From assembly GCA_048270425.1 (NCBI GenBank), contig JBLWSY010000001.1, positions 248,001-312,000 of the forward strand: DNA of 64,000 nucleotides. The letters run 5' to 3'. Below the pieces are notes generated by a model. It had not been told where the DNA came from. It worked only from the letters and a program-made list of their open reading frames with translations, and searched no databases. Position 1 is the first letter of the stretch. Each line of letters starts with the position of its first letter. Positions 1 through 6,765 of the stretch are shown here, piece after piece. The DNA comes from Oceanospirillum sp048270425 (GTDB lineage Bacteria > Pseudomonadota > Gammaproteobacteria > Pseudomonadales > Halomonadaceae). Both the position numbers and the translations under genes were made by a program.

Positions 1-174
1 GGCAAGATTTGTCAGTAACGCACTGTCTTCATTGGTGGCAAGGCCCCCAAAGGCGATCATCAGCAGTAGTGCGTTTTTATAGAGGTTGTCGTTAAAAGCC
101 CCGAGTGCCTGAGTCAGAAAGTAGGGCAGAAACCGACGCTTGGTCAGTAACGTAAACTGGTTATGAGTGCTCAT
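1..174 (-). CDS. MFS transporter, lysophospholipid transporter type (partial, N-terminus only)
   Basis: Only the first 58 codons are inside the window; the gene runs off the left edge. The N-terminus contains FLPYFLTQALGAFNDNLYKN, which closely resembles the first transmembrane helix of the MFS domain found in LplT and in the MFS half of Aas-type acyltransferase fusions (lysophospholipid flipping and re-acylation at the inner membrane). The ATG lies inside the last codons of the upstream tetR gene on the same strand (about 14 bases of overlap) with GGAAAC just upstream, so translation is probably coupled. Whether the protein is a stand-alone transporter or the long acyltransferase fusion cannot be seen here. 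Confidence 0.8.
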   Translation of the reverse strand, partial: MSTHNQFTLLTKRRFLPYFLTQALGAFNDNLYKNALLLMIAFGGLATNEDSALLTNLA

Positions 175-829
175 TGACGTTTCCTTTTTCTATATGGCGC
201 TCAGCGCTGGTTGTTTCGGTCGTCGACGTTTGCAGCCATGATCCGACGTAATGATTGATCAGAGATTGTGCCATCTTATGGCCATCAAGAGAGGGGTCTG
301 CGAAGAGTTTGTCTTCGATAGAGAGCGTGCAGATACCATGGACAGACGCCCAGATTGTACGGGATGCTTCATGCAGGGCCTGAGCACCGGCTGCGGGCGC
401 CAGAATAGCTAAGGCCTGCTCCAGTATGGCAAACAGGCGGTCAATGCGCTGTTGCTGCCATTGGGGAATCGTTTCCCCGCCCGGAAGTTGATGCTCAAAC
501 AGAAGTTGCCACTGATAGGGATGCTGCTGACAGAATTCCAGATAATGACGAGCGAATGTTTGTAGCTGATTCATAGGGGATAATTGATCTTCACCTGTGG
601 TTTGCTTCAGACGATTGGCCAGCTGATCCAGTGTAATCGCGTTTACGCTCAACAGCAGATGGTCGTAACTGCCAAAAATATTGATCAGGGTGCCGGGAGA
701 GTATCCTACGGCCTGAGCAATTTTTCTGAGGCTTAAGGATTGGGCGGAATCTTCCCTGAGGTGGTGTATCGCCGCATCAAGAGCCAGTTGTTTCAGCTCT
801 TCGTGAGTGTGATCTTTTCTTCTGGCCAT
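161..829 (-). CDS. TetR family transcriptional regulator
   Basis: 222-residue protein with an N-terminal helix-turn-helix (residues about 12-55; recognition helix region around YSPGTLINIFGSYDHLL) and a C-terminal part containing WASVHGI, typical of the WHG-type ligand-binding domain of TetR regulators. The ligand is unknown. The gene overlaps the start of the MFS transporter downstream, so the pair is likely one operon. The upstream region carries two copies of a TGAAC-N3-GTTTA element, which are the obvious candidate autoregulatory operators. Family assignment is secure; the lipid link is inferred from the neighbour only. Confidence 0.93.
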   Translation of the reverse strand: MARRKDHTHEELKQLALDAAIHHLREDSAQSLSLRKIAQAVGYSPGTLINIFGSYDHLLLSVNAITLDQLANRLKQTTGEDQLSPMNQLQTFARHYLEFCQQHPYQWQLLFEHQLPGGETIPQWQQQRIDRLFAILEQALAILAPAAGAQALHEASRTIWASVHGICTLSIEDKLFADPSLDGHKMAQSLINHYVGSWLQTSTTETTSAERHIEKGNVNEHS

Positions 830-882
830 GGTTAATGCCCCTGAAATTTGAATTGACAGCCTGATCTTTCGCTCTAATATAT

Positions 883-926
883 TAAACGGTGTTCATAATT
901 TCCAGTTTTATTTTGAACGCTGTTTA
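883..926. promoter_or_regulatory. Twin inverted-repeat operators, probable TetR sites
   Basis: Two 13-base quasi-palindromes, TAAACGGTGTTCA at 883-895 and TGAACGCTGTTTA at 914-926, are near reverse complements of each other and their centres lie 31 bases apart, about three helical turns. They sit between the TetR gene and the divergent small membrane-protein gene. The core resembles operators of fatty-acid-responsive TetR proteins such as DesT (TGAACGCTTGTTCA, from memory). Binding by this TetR protein is an inference from position and symmetry. Confidence 0.6.
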
Positions 927-949
927 AAATAGTTGAAGAGGTTATTGCG

Positions 950-1111
950 ATGAAAAGAAAAACGACATCGGGCAGGTCCTGGATTGCGCTGGGGTCGCTC
1001 TGTAGTTTGGCTGGTCTGGGCTTTTACGAGGGAAATCCGCTTTGGTTAGCATTGGCGGGTAGTGTGACCTTATTGCATATCATCAGAGGATTTCGACGCC
1101 TGATGAGTTGA
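950..1111 (+). CDS. Small membrane protein, unknown function (53 aa)
   Basis: A short open frame starting ATG with GAAGAGG just upstream. It encodes a basic N-terminus (MKRKTTSGRSW), a hydrophobic stretch with two short segments (IALGSLCSLAGLGF and PLWLALAGSVTLLHII) and a basic tail (RGFRRLMS), so it looks like a small inner-membrane hairpin protein. It is divergent from tetR and lies directly after the twin TetR-type operators, so it may be co-controlled with tetR and the MFS gene. No family recognised. Coding status is supported by the ribosome binding site, membrane-protein-like composition and position. Confidence 0.6.
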   Translation: MKRKTTSGRSWIALGSLCSLAGLGFYEGNPLWLALAGSVTLLHIIRGFRRLMS

Positions 1112-1191
1112 TTGGCGCAGGTTTTGTTGAGGAACTGTGGTAACTTACCCGGATCAATAAAGACTAACGTTTTGTTTATAAAGAGTTATCC

Positions 1192-2211
1192 GTGCAGATT
1201 ACTTTTTTAGGCACCGCATCCGGTGCGCCATCCCGTCATCGAAATGTCAGCGCTACCGCTATTCAGCCGGAAAAGAGCAAACATTGGGCTCTGGTGGATT
1301 GTGGGGAAGCTACACAGCATCAATTATTGTATACGCCCTTATCACCGCAAAAGCTTGCTGTTGTTCTGATTACCCACAAGCACGGTGATCATTGTTATGG
1401 TTTGCCGGGGCTACTGGCCTCCTGTCAGCTGAACGGCCGGACAGAGCCGCTGACCCTTGTCGCTCCGGAGCAGGTCTGGCGTTACCTTCAGGCGGTTATT
1501 GAGCTGACTGACCTTTATATTACGTTTCCTCTGGAGTTTATTCCCGTGACGGAAACCCTGGATCTGACCCGGGCAGGCTTTCGGATTTCGGCTTATCCTT
1601 TAAGCCATCGGGTGCCAAGTTGGGCCTACCGGTTTGAAGAAGTCGGGGTGCCGAGAAAACTGGATATTGAGCGTCTGAACAGAGAAGGCATTCCTTCTGG
1701 TGATCACTTAGGCCTGCTGCAGGCGGGTAAAGATGTCACTCTGCCCGATGGCACAGAGCTGAAAAGCAGCGAGTACACGTTCGATTCCTGGCCTGGCCGT
1801 GTGGCCGTTATTGCCGGTGATAACGACAGTCCTGAGCTCTTGGCGCAGGCGTGTCGCGATGCACACCTTTTGGTGCATGAGTCGACTTATACGCAGGAAG
1901 TGCTGGATCATGTCGGTCCTGAGCCGCAGCATTCGTCGGCGAAGATGGTTTCCCGTTTTGCACAAGGCATAAAGCTGGGTAACTTACTTCTGACGCATTT
2001 TAGCCCCAGATATCTGAAAGATGCCCGTAAAAAGCGGGATCGCAGCATCGAAGAGATTCGCCATGAGGCCCGTCAGCACTTCACAGGCCGCCTGTTTTTG
2101 GCGGAAGATTTTGAAGAGTACGCGTTAGATCGAAAAGGTATTCTGCACTTTTGTCAGCATCTGAGGCGGGATCGTTACAAACTGAATCAACCGCAGACTA
2201 AGGAGCGCTAG
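1192..2211 (+). CDS. rnz: Ribonuclease Z / MBL-fold metallohydrolase
   Basis: 339-residue metallo-beta-lactamase-fold enzyme. The N-terminus ITFLGTASGAPSRHRN and the zinc motif H62-K-H64-G-D66-H67 followed by CYGLPGLL are characteristic of RNase Z, the tRNA 3'-end endonuclease. Later motifs HESTY and LLTHFSPRY also fit; these supply further metal-binding and catalytic histidines. Length fits the short bacterial form. The start is GTG, chosen because the conserved N-terminal beta strand begins immediately. The stop is followed within one base by the next gene, so the two are probably co-transcribed. In gammaproteobacteria the enzyme can also have broader exonuclease activity (RNase BN); that cannot be decided from sequence. 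Confidence 0.93.
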   Translation: MQITFLGTASGAPSRHRNVSATAIQPEKSKHWALVDCGEATQHQLLYTPLSPQKLAVVLITHKHGDHCYGLPGLLASCQLNGRTEPLTLVAPEQVWRYLQAVIELTDLYITFPLEFIPVTETLDLTRAGFRISAYPLSHRVPSWAYRFEEVGVPRKLDIERLNREGIPSGDHLGLLQAGKDVTLPDGTELKSSEYTFDSWPGRVAVIAGDNDSPELLAQACRDAHLLVHESTYTQEVLDHVGPEPQHSSAKMVSRFAQGIKLGNLLLTHFSPRYLKDARKKRDRSIEEIRHEARQHFTGRLFLAEDFEEYALDRKGILHFCQHLRRDRYKLNQPQTKER

Positions 2212-2212
2212 A

Positions 2213-2638
2213 TTGGAGTTGGTGTTCCTGTTCTTGTCTGCGTTTATGGCAGCGACTATCTTTCCGTTTTACTCTGAGGCTTGGTTGTTTTTTTTGCTTC
2301 AACAAGGGCATGATCCGGTGATGCTGGTGGTTGTTGCGTCGCTGGGGAATACTCTTGGGGCGGTTGTGAACTGGTATCTGGGAAAGTATCTGCTGAAATA
2401 CCAGCATAAACGCTGGTTCTACTTTAAAGCGGAGCAGATTGAACGTATGCAGGCTAAGTTCCAGCGTTACGGTGTCTGGAGTCTTCTGATGGCCTGGTTG
2501 CCTGTGGTGGGGGATGTACTGACGCTTATCGCGGGGATAATGAAAGTGCGCCTTTTGCCCTTTTTAGCTTTGGTGGCTACGGGTAAAACCCTGCGCTATC
2601 TGGCAGTGGTTTATCTTGCTGGCTGGTTTACACCTTAA
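2213..2638 (+). CDS. YqaA family (DedA/SNARE-associated) membrane protein
   Basis: 141-residue integral membrane protein with about four hydrophobic segments and the motifs FPFYSEAWL near the N-terminus, ASLGNTLGAVVNWYLGKYLL, and LLMAWLPVVGDVLTLIAG, the pattern of the YqaA branch of the DedA superfamily. DedA relatives take part in lipid scrambling or transport and envelope homeostasis; the YqaA branch is not well characterised. The start is TTG preceded by AAGGAG, one base after the rnz stop, so translation is probably coupled. Assignment to family is strong, molecular role unknown. Confidence 0.88.
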   Translation: MELVFLFLSAFMAATIFPFYSEAWLFFLLQQGHDPVMLVVVASLGNTLGAVVNWYLGKYLLKYQHKRWFYFKAEQIERMQAKFQRYGVWSLLMAWLPVVGDVLTLIAGIMKVRLLPFLALVATGKTLRYLAVVYLAGWFTP

Positions 2639-2732
2639 TGCCAGTAAGCTTCTCAACGCACATTCATAGTCTGAGTGCCTTCGCATAAGCCCCGCCATCA
2701 ATAGATGGGTGCCCCCGTTAGGGGAAAAGCTT

Positions 2733-2852
2733 ATGAGTTCCGGTAGTACTTCTTTTTCTCTCAGTCATTTTCCGGCCTTTAAGGCTCTGGTTGATCCACA
2801 GCTTAACAGGCTGACTGACAAGATAATTTGTAACGCCGGTTTTACATCCTGA
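2733..2852 (+). CDS. Doubtful small ORF, possible gene remnant (39 aa)
   Basis: Open frame ATG to TGA encoding a 39-residue peptide beginning MSSGSTSFSLSHFPAFKALV and continuing DPQLNR. The HF-x-x-LxDPxxxR pattern faintly recalls N-termini of ISAs1-type transposases, so this could be a broken remnant, but no further homologous sequence is visible and no terminal repeats were found. Two small hairpins precede it (CCATC-AATA-GATGG and CCCC-GTTA-GGGG at 2695-2724). GGGGAAAA is upstream but at awkward spacing. Low confidence. Confidence 0.2.
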   Translation: MSSGSTSFSLSHFPAFKALVDPQLNRLTDKIICNAGFTS

Positions 2853-2919
2853 CAGGGATGATGGTCGGCTTTACAACAACTCGCCTTCAGTGGGGCGTCC
2901 GCGTCTGTCTCAGAAGAAA

Positions 2920-3105
2920 TCAGTGAGCGTGACGACCGAAGTGCAGGCTGATTTTTGGCAGCTTAATGCTCAATTTAGAAGCGATAGTTGCTTTCAGATT
3001 AGTGATCAGTTCTGAAATGTACTCATCGCGCTCTTCTTTAGCTTTTGCGACGTAAAATTCGATATCAACGTTGCCAAAAGCGTCTTTTTTGATGTCATTG
3101 TTCAT
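2920..3105 (-). CDS. Small conserved-looking protein, unknown function (61 aa)
   Basis: 61-residue soluble protein with the segment DIEFYVAKAKEERDEYISEL followed by a basic amphipathic stretch and a histidine-rich end (HFGRHAH). The first half resembles small RSP_7527-like proteins (x-A-R/K-x-x-R-x-E pattern), and the position next to a GcvA-type LysR gene also fits such small proteins; this is a weak similarity from memory. Upstream on the minus strand is CAGGACTTAAATC before the ATG. It is divergent from the LysR gene, which is the likely regulator. Confidence 0.6.
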   Translation of the reverse strand: MNNDIKKDAFGNVDIEFYVAKAKEERDEYISELITNLKATIASKLSIKLPKISLHFGRHAH

Positions 3106-3337
3106 GATTTAAGTCCTGTTGAGTCGTTAGATTGATTGCTTCAGCAGAACCGGAGAGAGATTGAATTTGGCCTCAGGCCTGATCTCTTTGGGTGTTCTAC
3201 TAAAGTGAGCGTATCTTAAGACTTTGGTATAAACTCGACAAACGACCTTTTTTAATCTGATTGATGAGAAAAACTAATCAATTGGTAGTGTTTTATTCTG
3301 CTGAAAAAACAGGTGATTTATCAGACGCTTACCTCCT

Positions 3338-4210
3338 ATGAATGCGCTGCGGGTTTTTGAAGCAGCAGCCCGAAATGAGAGCTTTGCCCAGGCGGCAGAA
3401 GAACTTTTTATAACGGCTTCTGCGGTCAGCCATCAGATCAAAAGTCTTGAGGGATATCTTGGTCTGAGTCTGTTTCGTCGAAATAAGCGAAAGGTAGAGC
3501 TGACGGCCGCTGGCGCTCAGTATCTGCAGTCTGTACGTGGGGCGCTGGATGAGATTGAAGCAGCAACTTATCGCCTGACTTCCAACCCGGAGCGGGATGT
3601 TGTCACGATCAGTGTTGCACCTAACTTTCTGATCCGCTGGTTGATGCCCCGAATGAATCGTTTTCAGGCACTGTTTCCGGATGTGGAGTTACAGATTAGT
3701 GCCTCCTCAGGTTTGATCGATTTTAATAAACAAAACACGGATATGGCTGTGTACTACGGTCATGGTGATTGGCACGATATTGAAGTGCATTTTTTACGTA
3801 ATGTGCTTTTGGTACCTGTGTGCAGCCCATCGCTGCTGGAAGGACGTCATGCTTTGAATGAACCGGCAGATCTACGTCATCACACCTTAATTCATGTAGG
3901 TAAACGGTTGCATGAGTGGCCGGAGTGGTTACAGCTGGCAGGGGTTGAATATAAGGGTTTCAGCCGTGGCTTGCAGTTATCCAGTAGCCAGTTGGCAACG
4001 GGTGCGGCTCAGGAGGGGTTAGGTGTAGCGCTGGCGGACAGTACGTTAACCTCCCGTGAAATTGAACAGGGCAAGCTGATTGTGCCGTTTGATATAAAAC
4101 TGGATACGCATAAGTCGTTTTATCTGGTTTATCAGAAGCAGCGGCCTTTGTCATACGGCATGAAGGTGTTTAAAGACTGGATGATTGAAGAGATGCAGGA
4201 CGGTCTTTAG
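3338..4210 (+). CDS. LysR family transcriptional regulator, GcvA type
   Basis: 290 residues from the first ATG: an N-terminal winged helix-turn-helix (NALRVFEAAARNESFAQAAE) and a C-terminal substrate-binding fold (from about residue 88). The closest family is the GcvA-like group, whose proteins normally begin R-R-L-P-P-x-N-A-L-R. Those residues are encoded in frame just upstream of the ATG, between an in-frame TGA (3314-3316) and the ATG, with ATC at 3320 as the only plausible initiation codon and AGGTGA at 3311-3316 correctly placed for it. The ATG at 3338 has no ribosome binding site (CCTCCT precedes it). The true start may therefore be 3320. Divergent from the 61-residue protein gene. Confidence 0.9.
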   Translation: MNALRVFEAAARNESFAQAAEELFITASAVSHQIKSLEGYLGLSLFRRNKRKVELTAAGAQYLQSVRGALDEIEAATYRLTSNPERDVVTISVAPNFLIRWLMPRMNRFQALFPDVELQISASSGLIDFNKQNTDMAVYYGHGDWHDIEVHFLRNVLLVPVCSPSLLEGRHALNEPADLRHHTLIHVGKRLHEWPEWLQLAGVEYKGFSRGLQLSSSQLATGAAQEGLGVALADSTLTSREIEQGKLIVPFDIKLDTHKSFYLVYQKQRPLSYGMKVFKDWMIEEMQDGL

Positions 4211-4247
4211 GCTTACGTCACACAAGGCTGGCCTAGGTATCAGGATT

Positions 4248-4308
4248 AAAAAAGCCCTCGAAGATGCCTGATGTGAAAATTCACGAGGACGGTCCCGAGG
4301 GCTTTTTA
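4248..4308. terminator. Probable bidirectional terminator
   Basis: AAAAAAGCCCTCG at 4248-4260 pairs with CGAGGGCTTTTT at 4296-4307 around a 35-base loop. Both strands end in a T run after the stem, fitting termination of the LysR gene from the left and of the 73-residue protein gene from the right. Confidence 0.7.
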
Positions 4309-4370
4309 TTGTCTGAATACGGTCATTATTCAGATAAGATCGTTATTCAGATACGTCAGCTATTCAGAGG

Positions 4371-4592
4371 TTAGCAACTGAACACGTAATATTCTGCATC
4401 CGGGCTCAAAGCGTCTTCGCCCAGAATATCTTCCAGCGGTGTAGCACGGGTTTTTTGCTTGAATACTTCGTAGGTGATCGCCTGTACAGCCAGATCGCCA
4501 TTGTCATCAACGATTAAAACGCTGTCGTCATTGATCGCTTTCTGAATCTTTTTCTTTTGGCTGTTAGAAACAGCAATTTCCTGAATGCTCAT
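4371..4592 (-). CDS. Hypothetical protein (73 aa)
   Basis: 73-residue acidic soluble protein beginning MSIQEIAVSNSQKKKIQKAI, with a central VLIVDDNGDLAVQAITYEVF segment of alternating hydrophobic residues and a C-terminus YYVFSC. The minus strand has AGGAGTGCT upstream of the ATG, a good ribosome binding site. I recognise no family. It stands alone between the LysR gene and a chemotaxis receptor, with a shared terminator on its 3' side. No membrane segment or signal peptide. Confidence 0.65.
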   Translation of the reverse strand: MSIQEIAVSNSQKKKIQKAINDDSVLIVDDNGDLAVQAITYEVFKQKTRATPLEDILGEDALSPDAEYYVFSC

Positions 4593-4780
4593 AGCACTCC
4601 TGATTGGGTTGTCGGTTTTTTTTAAGTCTGGCCTGTCAATTCGGTGTCTCTGCCAGAGGGCAGGGCACTCTAACGCAAATTCTCAGGATAGCAAAGGCTG
4701 ATCTTTTTCTCTTTACGGGATTCAGGGGAAAAACGCGGGTTGTTTAGGGGGTTGAGCTGCTGCGCTCTCCCCCCAAAGGT

Positions 4781-6412
4781 TTAGCTTAGTTTAAAGCGGC
4801 CAGCCAGGGCTTTGAGATGGTCACTTTCCTGGCTGAGAGCATCGCAGGCAGATTGTGTTTCCAGGGCACCTTCGGCAATACGGTCAGAGGCCAGGTGAAT
4901 AGCACTGACGCTTTCGCTTAAATCACGGGCTACCGCAGTTTGCTCTTCAGTTGCTGTGGCGATTTGGGTGCTCATACCGGCAATCTGTTCCGAAGCACTT
5001 AAAATATGTCCAAAAGACTCTCCGGCATCCCGAATACGCTCCAGCCCGGTTTGCATCTGATCTTCGCTGTTGCTCATCATCTCAGCAGCCTCACCGGCAT
5101 GTTTCTGCAGTGATTCGATGATCTCGCTGATCTCACCCAGTGAGGTTTGTGTTTTTTGTGCCAGTTGACGAACTTCATCGGCAACGACAGCAAATCCTCG
5201 GCCAGCTTCACCTGCACGTGCCGCTTCAATAGCCGCGTTAAGGGCCAACAGGTTTGTTTGTTCTGTGATGTTGCCAATCACTTCAGAGATAACGCTGATA
5301 CTGTGGCTGTCGTTCTGCAGTCGCAATACGACCTCAGCGGTTTGGCTGAGCGCCGCGGCCAGAGCTTCACTTTGGTCAACCGAAAGCTGAATGTTTTCCT
5401 GACTCTCTTCGGCTTCTGATTTGGCCTGATTACTCTGTTCTGAGGCGTCCAGCGTGCGCTGTACAACTTCACTGAAACCCGCTTGCATCTGTTCTGTCGC
5501 TGCAGCAATTTGGGAGATTTCGCTGCGCTGAGTATCCAGATTATGCGTAGTTTCGTTAACACGATCCCGTAGAGTATGACTGGTGGCTTCCAGTGTTTTA
5601 ACGCTGTCGTTGATCTCCGAGGCCAGTGTTGTCAGGCCGGTTTGCATCTGGTCAAAATACCGGGCTGCGGTACCCAGTTCATCTTTATGGAAATTCGACA
5701 TATTAAGACGCTGACTTAGGTTGCCCTGACCAACAGCCTGCATTTGGTCAATCAGTCGGTCCAGCGGCAGGGTGACTTTGCGCGAGATCATAACGCTCAT
5801 AATGATCAGAAACAGTGTAATGAAAGCAACGACTAATCCAGTCAGTTGAATCAATCCGGATATTTTTTCAGCTTCAGCCAACTTAATGGCAATCGCTTCC
5901 TCTTCCAGATCTTTTTGCAGACGGCTCAGCAGGTCGACAATGCTGTTGAAGGGAGCCAGCATGGGCCCCAGCATCTCTTTGCGGGCCATCACGATACGGC
6001 CACTATCAATCAGACTGATGTAGTTTTCCTGCATCTTGCGATAGGCAGCGATACGCTGTTGGTATTCGTTGATATCAGCTTTTATTTGGGGGGTATCTGC
6101 CAGCCGCTCCATATTTGCCATCGCCGCAGCGACTTTCTCATCGTTATAGCGGATGGTTTCAATAATTTTTTGATGCTCAGTGCTGTCATTAGTCAGCCCA
6201 TAATCAAGGGCAAATCGCCGGTAGGTCACGGTGTAGTATCTCAGGTCGGATACGGTACTGAGCAGGCTGACATTGCGATCAACAACGGTTATGAACTGAT
6301 TCTGAATGCCGTTGATGGACAGTAAAAGATGAATGCTTAACGCGATAATCGCGGTTATTGCGGCTCCAAAAACCAGCTGGAGGGCACGGGGTATCGAGGT
6401 GTTATTTAACAT
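4781..6412 (-). CDS. Methyl-accepting chemotaxis protein
   Basis: 543 residues. Order: transmembrane helix about 9-32, a periplasmic helical region about 33-184 of four-helix-bundle type (residues such as DLRYYTVTYRRFALDYG), second transmembrane helix about 185-208, HAMP (RKVTLPLDRLIDQMQAVGQG), then a long coiled-coil signalling domain. The signalling tip carries EQTNLLALNAAIEAARAGEA and GRGFAVVADEVRQLAQ, near-invariant in MCPs. It transmits ligand binding to CheA/CheW at the inner membrane. No C-terminal pentapeptide tether for CheR/CheB is seen. Stands alone; a candidate FNR/Anr site lies about 120 bases upstream. Confidence 0.97.
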   Translation of the reverse strand: MLNNTSIPRALQLVFGAAITAIIALSIHLLLSINGIQNQFITVVDRNVSLLSTVSDLRYYTVTYRRFALDYGLTNDSTEHQKIIETIRYNDEKVAAAMANMERLADTPQIKADINEYQQRIAAYRKMQENYISLIDSGRIVMARKEMLGPMLAPFNSIVDLLSRLQKDLEEEAIAIKLAEAEKISGLIQLTGLVVAFITLFLIIMSVMISRKVTLPLDRLIDQMQAVGQGNLSQRLNMSNFHKDELGTAARYFDQMQTGLTTLASEINDSVKTLEATSHTLRDRVNETTHNLDTQRSEISQIAAATEQMQAGFSEVVQRTLDASEQSNQAKSEAEESQENIQLSVDQSEALAAALSQTAEVVLRLQNDSHSISVISEVIGNITEQTNLLALNAAIEAARAGEAGRGFAVVADEVRQLAQKTQTSLGEISEIIESLQKHAGEAAEMMSNSEDQMQTGLERIRDAGESFGHILSASEQIAGMSTQIATATEEQTAVARDLSESVSAIHLASDRIAEGALETQSACDALSQESDHLKALAGRFKLS

Positions 6413-6531
6413 TAGCCAGCTTCCAAGTGAATCCGGATTGGGTATCCCGCAAAAAGAGATAGTGACCGGAACGTTAAGAAAAAAGAGTGCGACGAAGTTA
6501 ATACGAAAGTGGTGCTTTATCGGATGATATT

Positions 6532-6545
6532 TTGATCTAAGTCAA
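6532..6545. promoter_or_regulatory. Candidate FNR/Anr box
   Basis: TTGATCTAAGTCAA matches the FNR/Anr/Crp-Fnr consensus TTGAT-N4-ATCAA at 9 of 10 fixed positions. It lies 119 bases upstream of the chemotaxis receptor start codon, so oxygen-dependent control of that receptor is plausible. No experimental support; a single-site match in AT-rich sequence can occur by chance. Confidence 0.45.
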
Positions 6546-6682
6546 ATGGTGTTAGAAGTAGGAAAAAGCTATCTTTTGGATAGAGCGCGCCTATTAATTG
6601 AGTGGAAAAGGCTTTTCTGAGTAATTAACAAAGTGGCTGTGGTCGTGCCTGAAGGTTTCGTTGGGCATAAGCCTGTTGCGAA

Positions 6683-6700
6683 GGGAGGCGGAAGCCTCCC
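6683..6700. terminator. Strong hairpin after the NMT1/GGDEF gene
   Basis: GGGAGGC (6683-6689) and GCCTCCC (6694-6700) form a perfect 7-base stem closed by a GGAA loop, 66 bases beyond the stop codon of the minus-strand sensor gene. The following minus-strand sequence is not T-rich, so intrinsic termination is uncertain. Confidence 0.4.
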
Positions 6701-6765
6701 TCAGCTGGGGAGTGCGTTATGGCGATTAAGCTTGTCTGTCGGGTTGCAGACTGGATTATCGGTGT

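Larger units (their letters stand above)
6413..6765. other. Intergenic region, no gene seen
   Basis: 353 bases between the start of the chemotaxis receptor gene and the end of the NMT1/GGDEF gene. It holds a candidate FNR/Anr box (6532-6545) and a strong hairpin near 6683-6700. Open frames here are short, lack ribosome binding sites and show no family signal. Confidence 0.6.

Noticed and set aside
2695..2724. Two adjacent hairpins resembling a guanidine-II (mini-ykkC) riboswitch
   Set aside because: Loops read AATA and GTTA rather than the required ACGR, and no guanidine-related gene follows.
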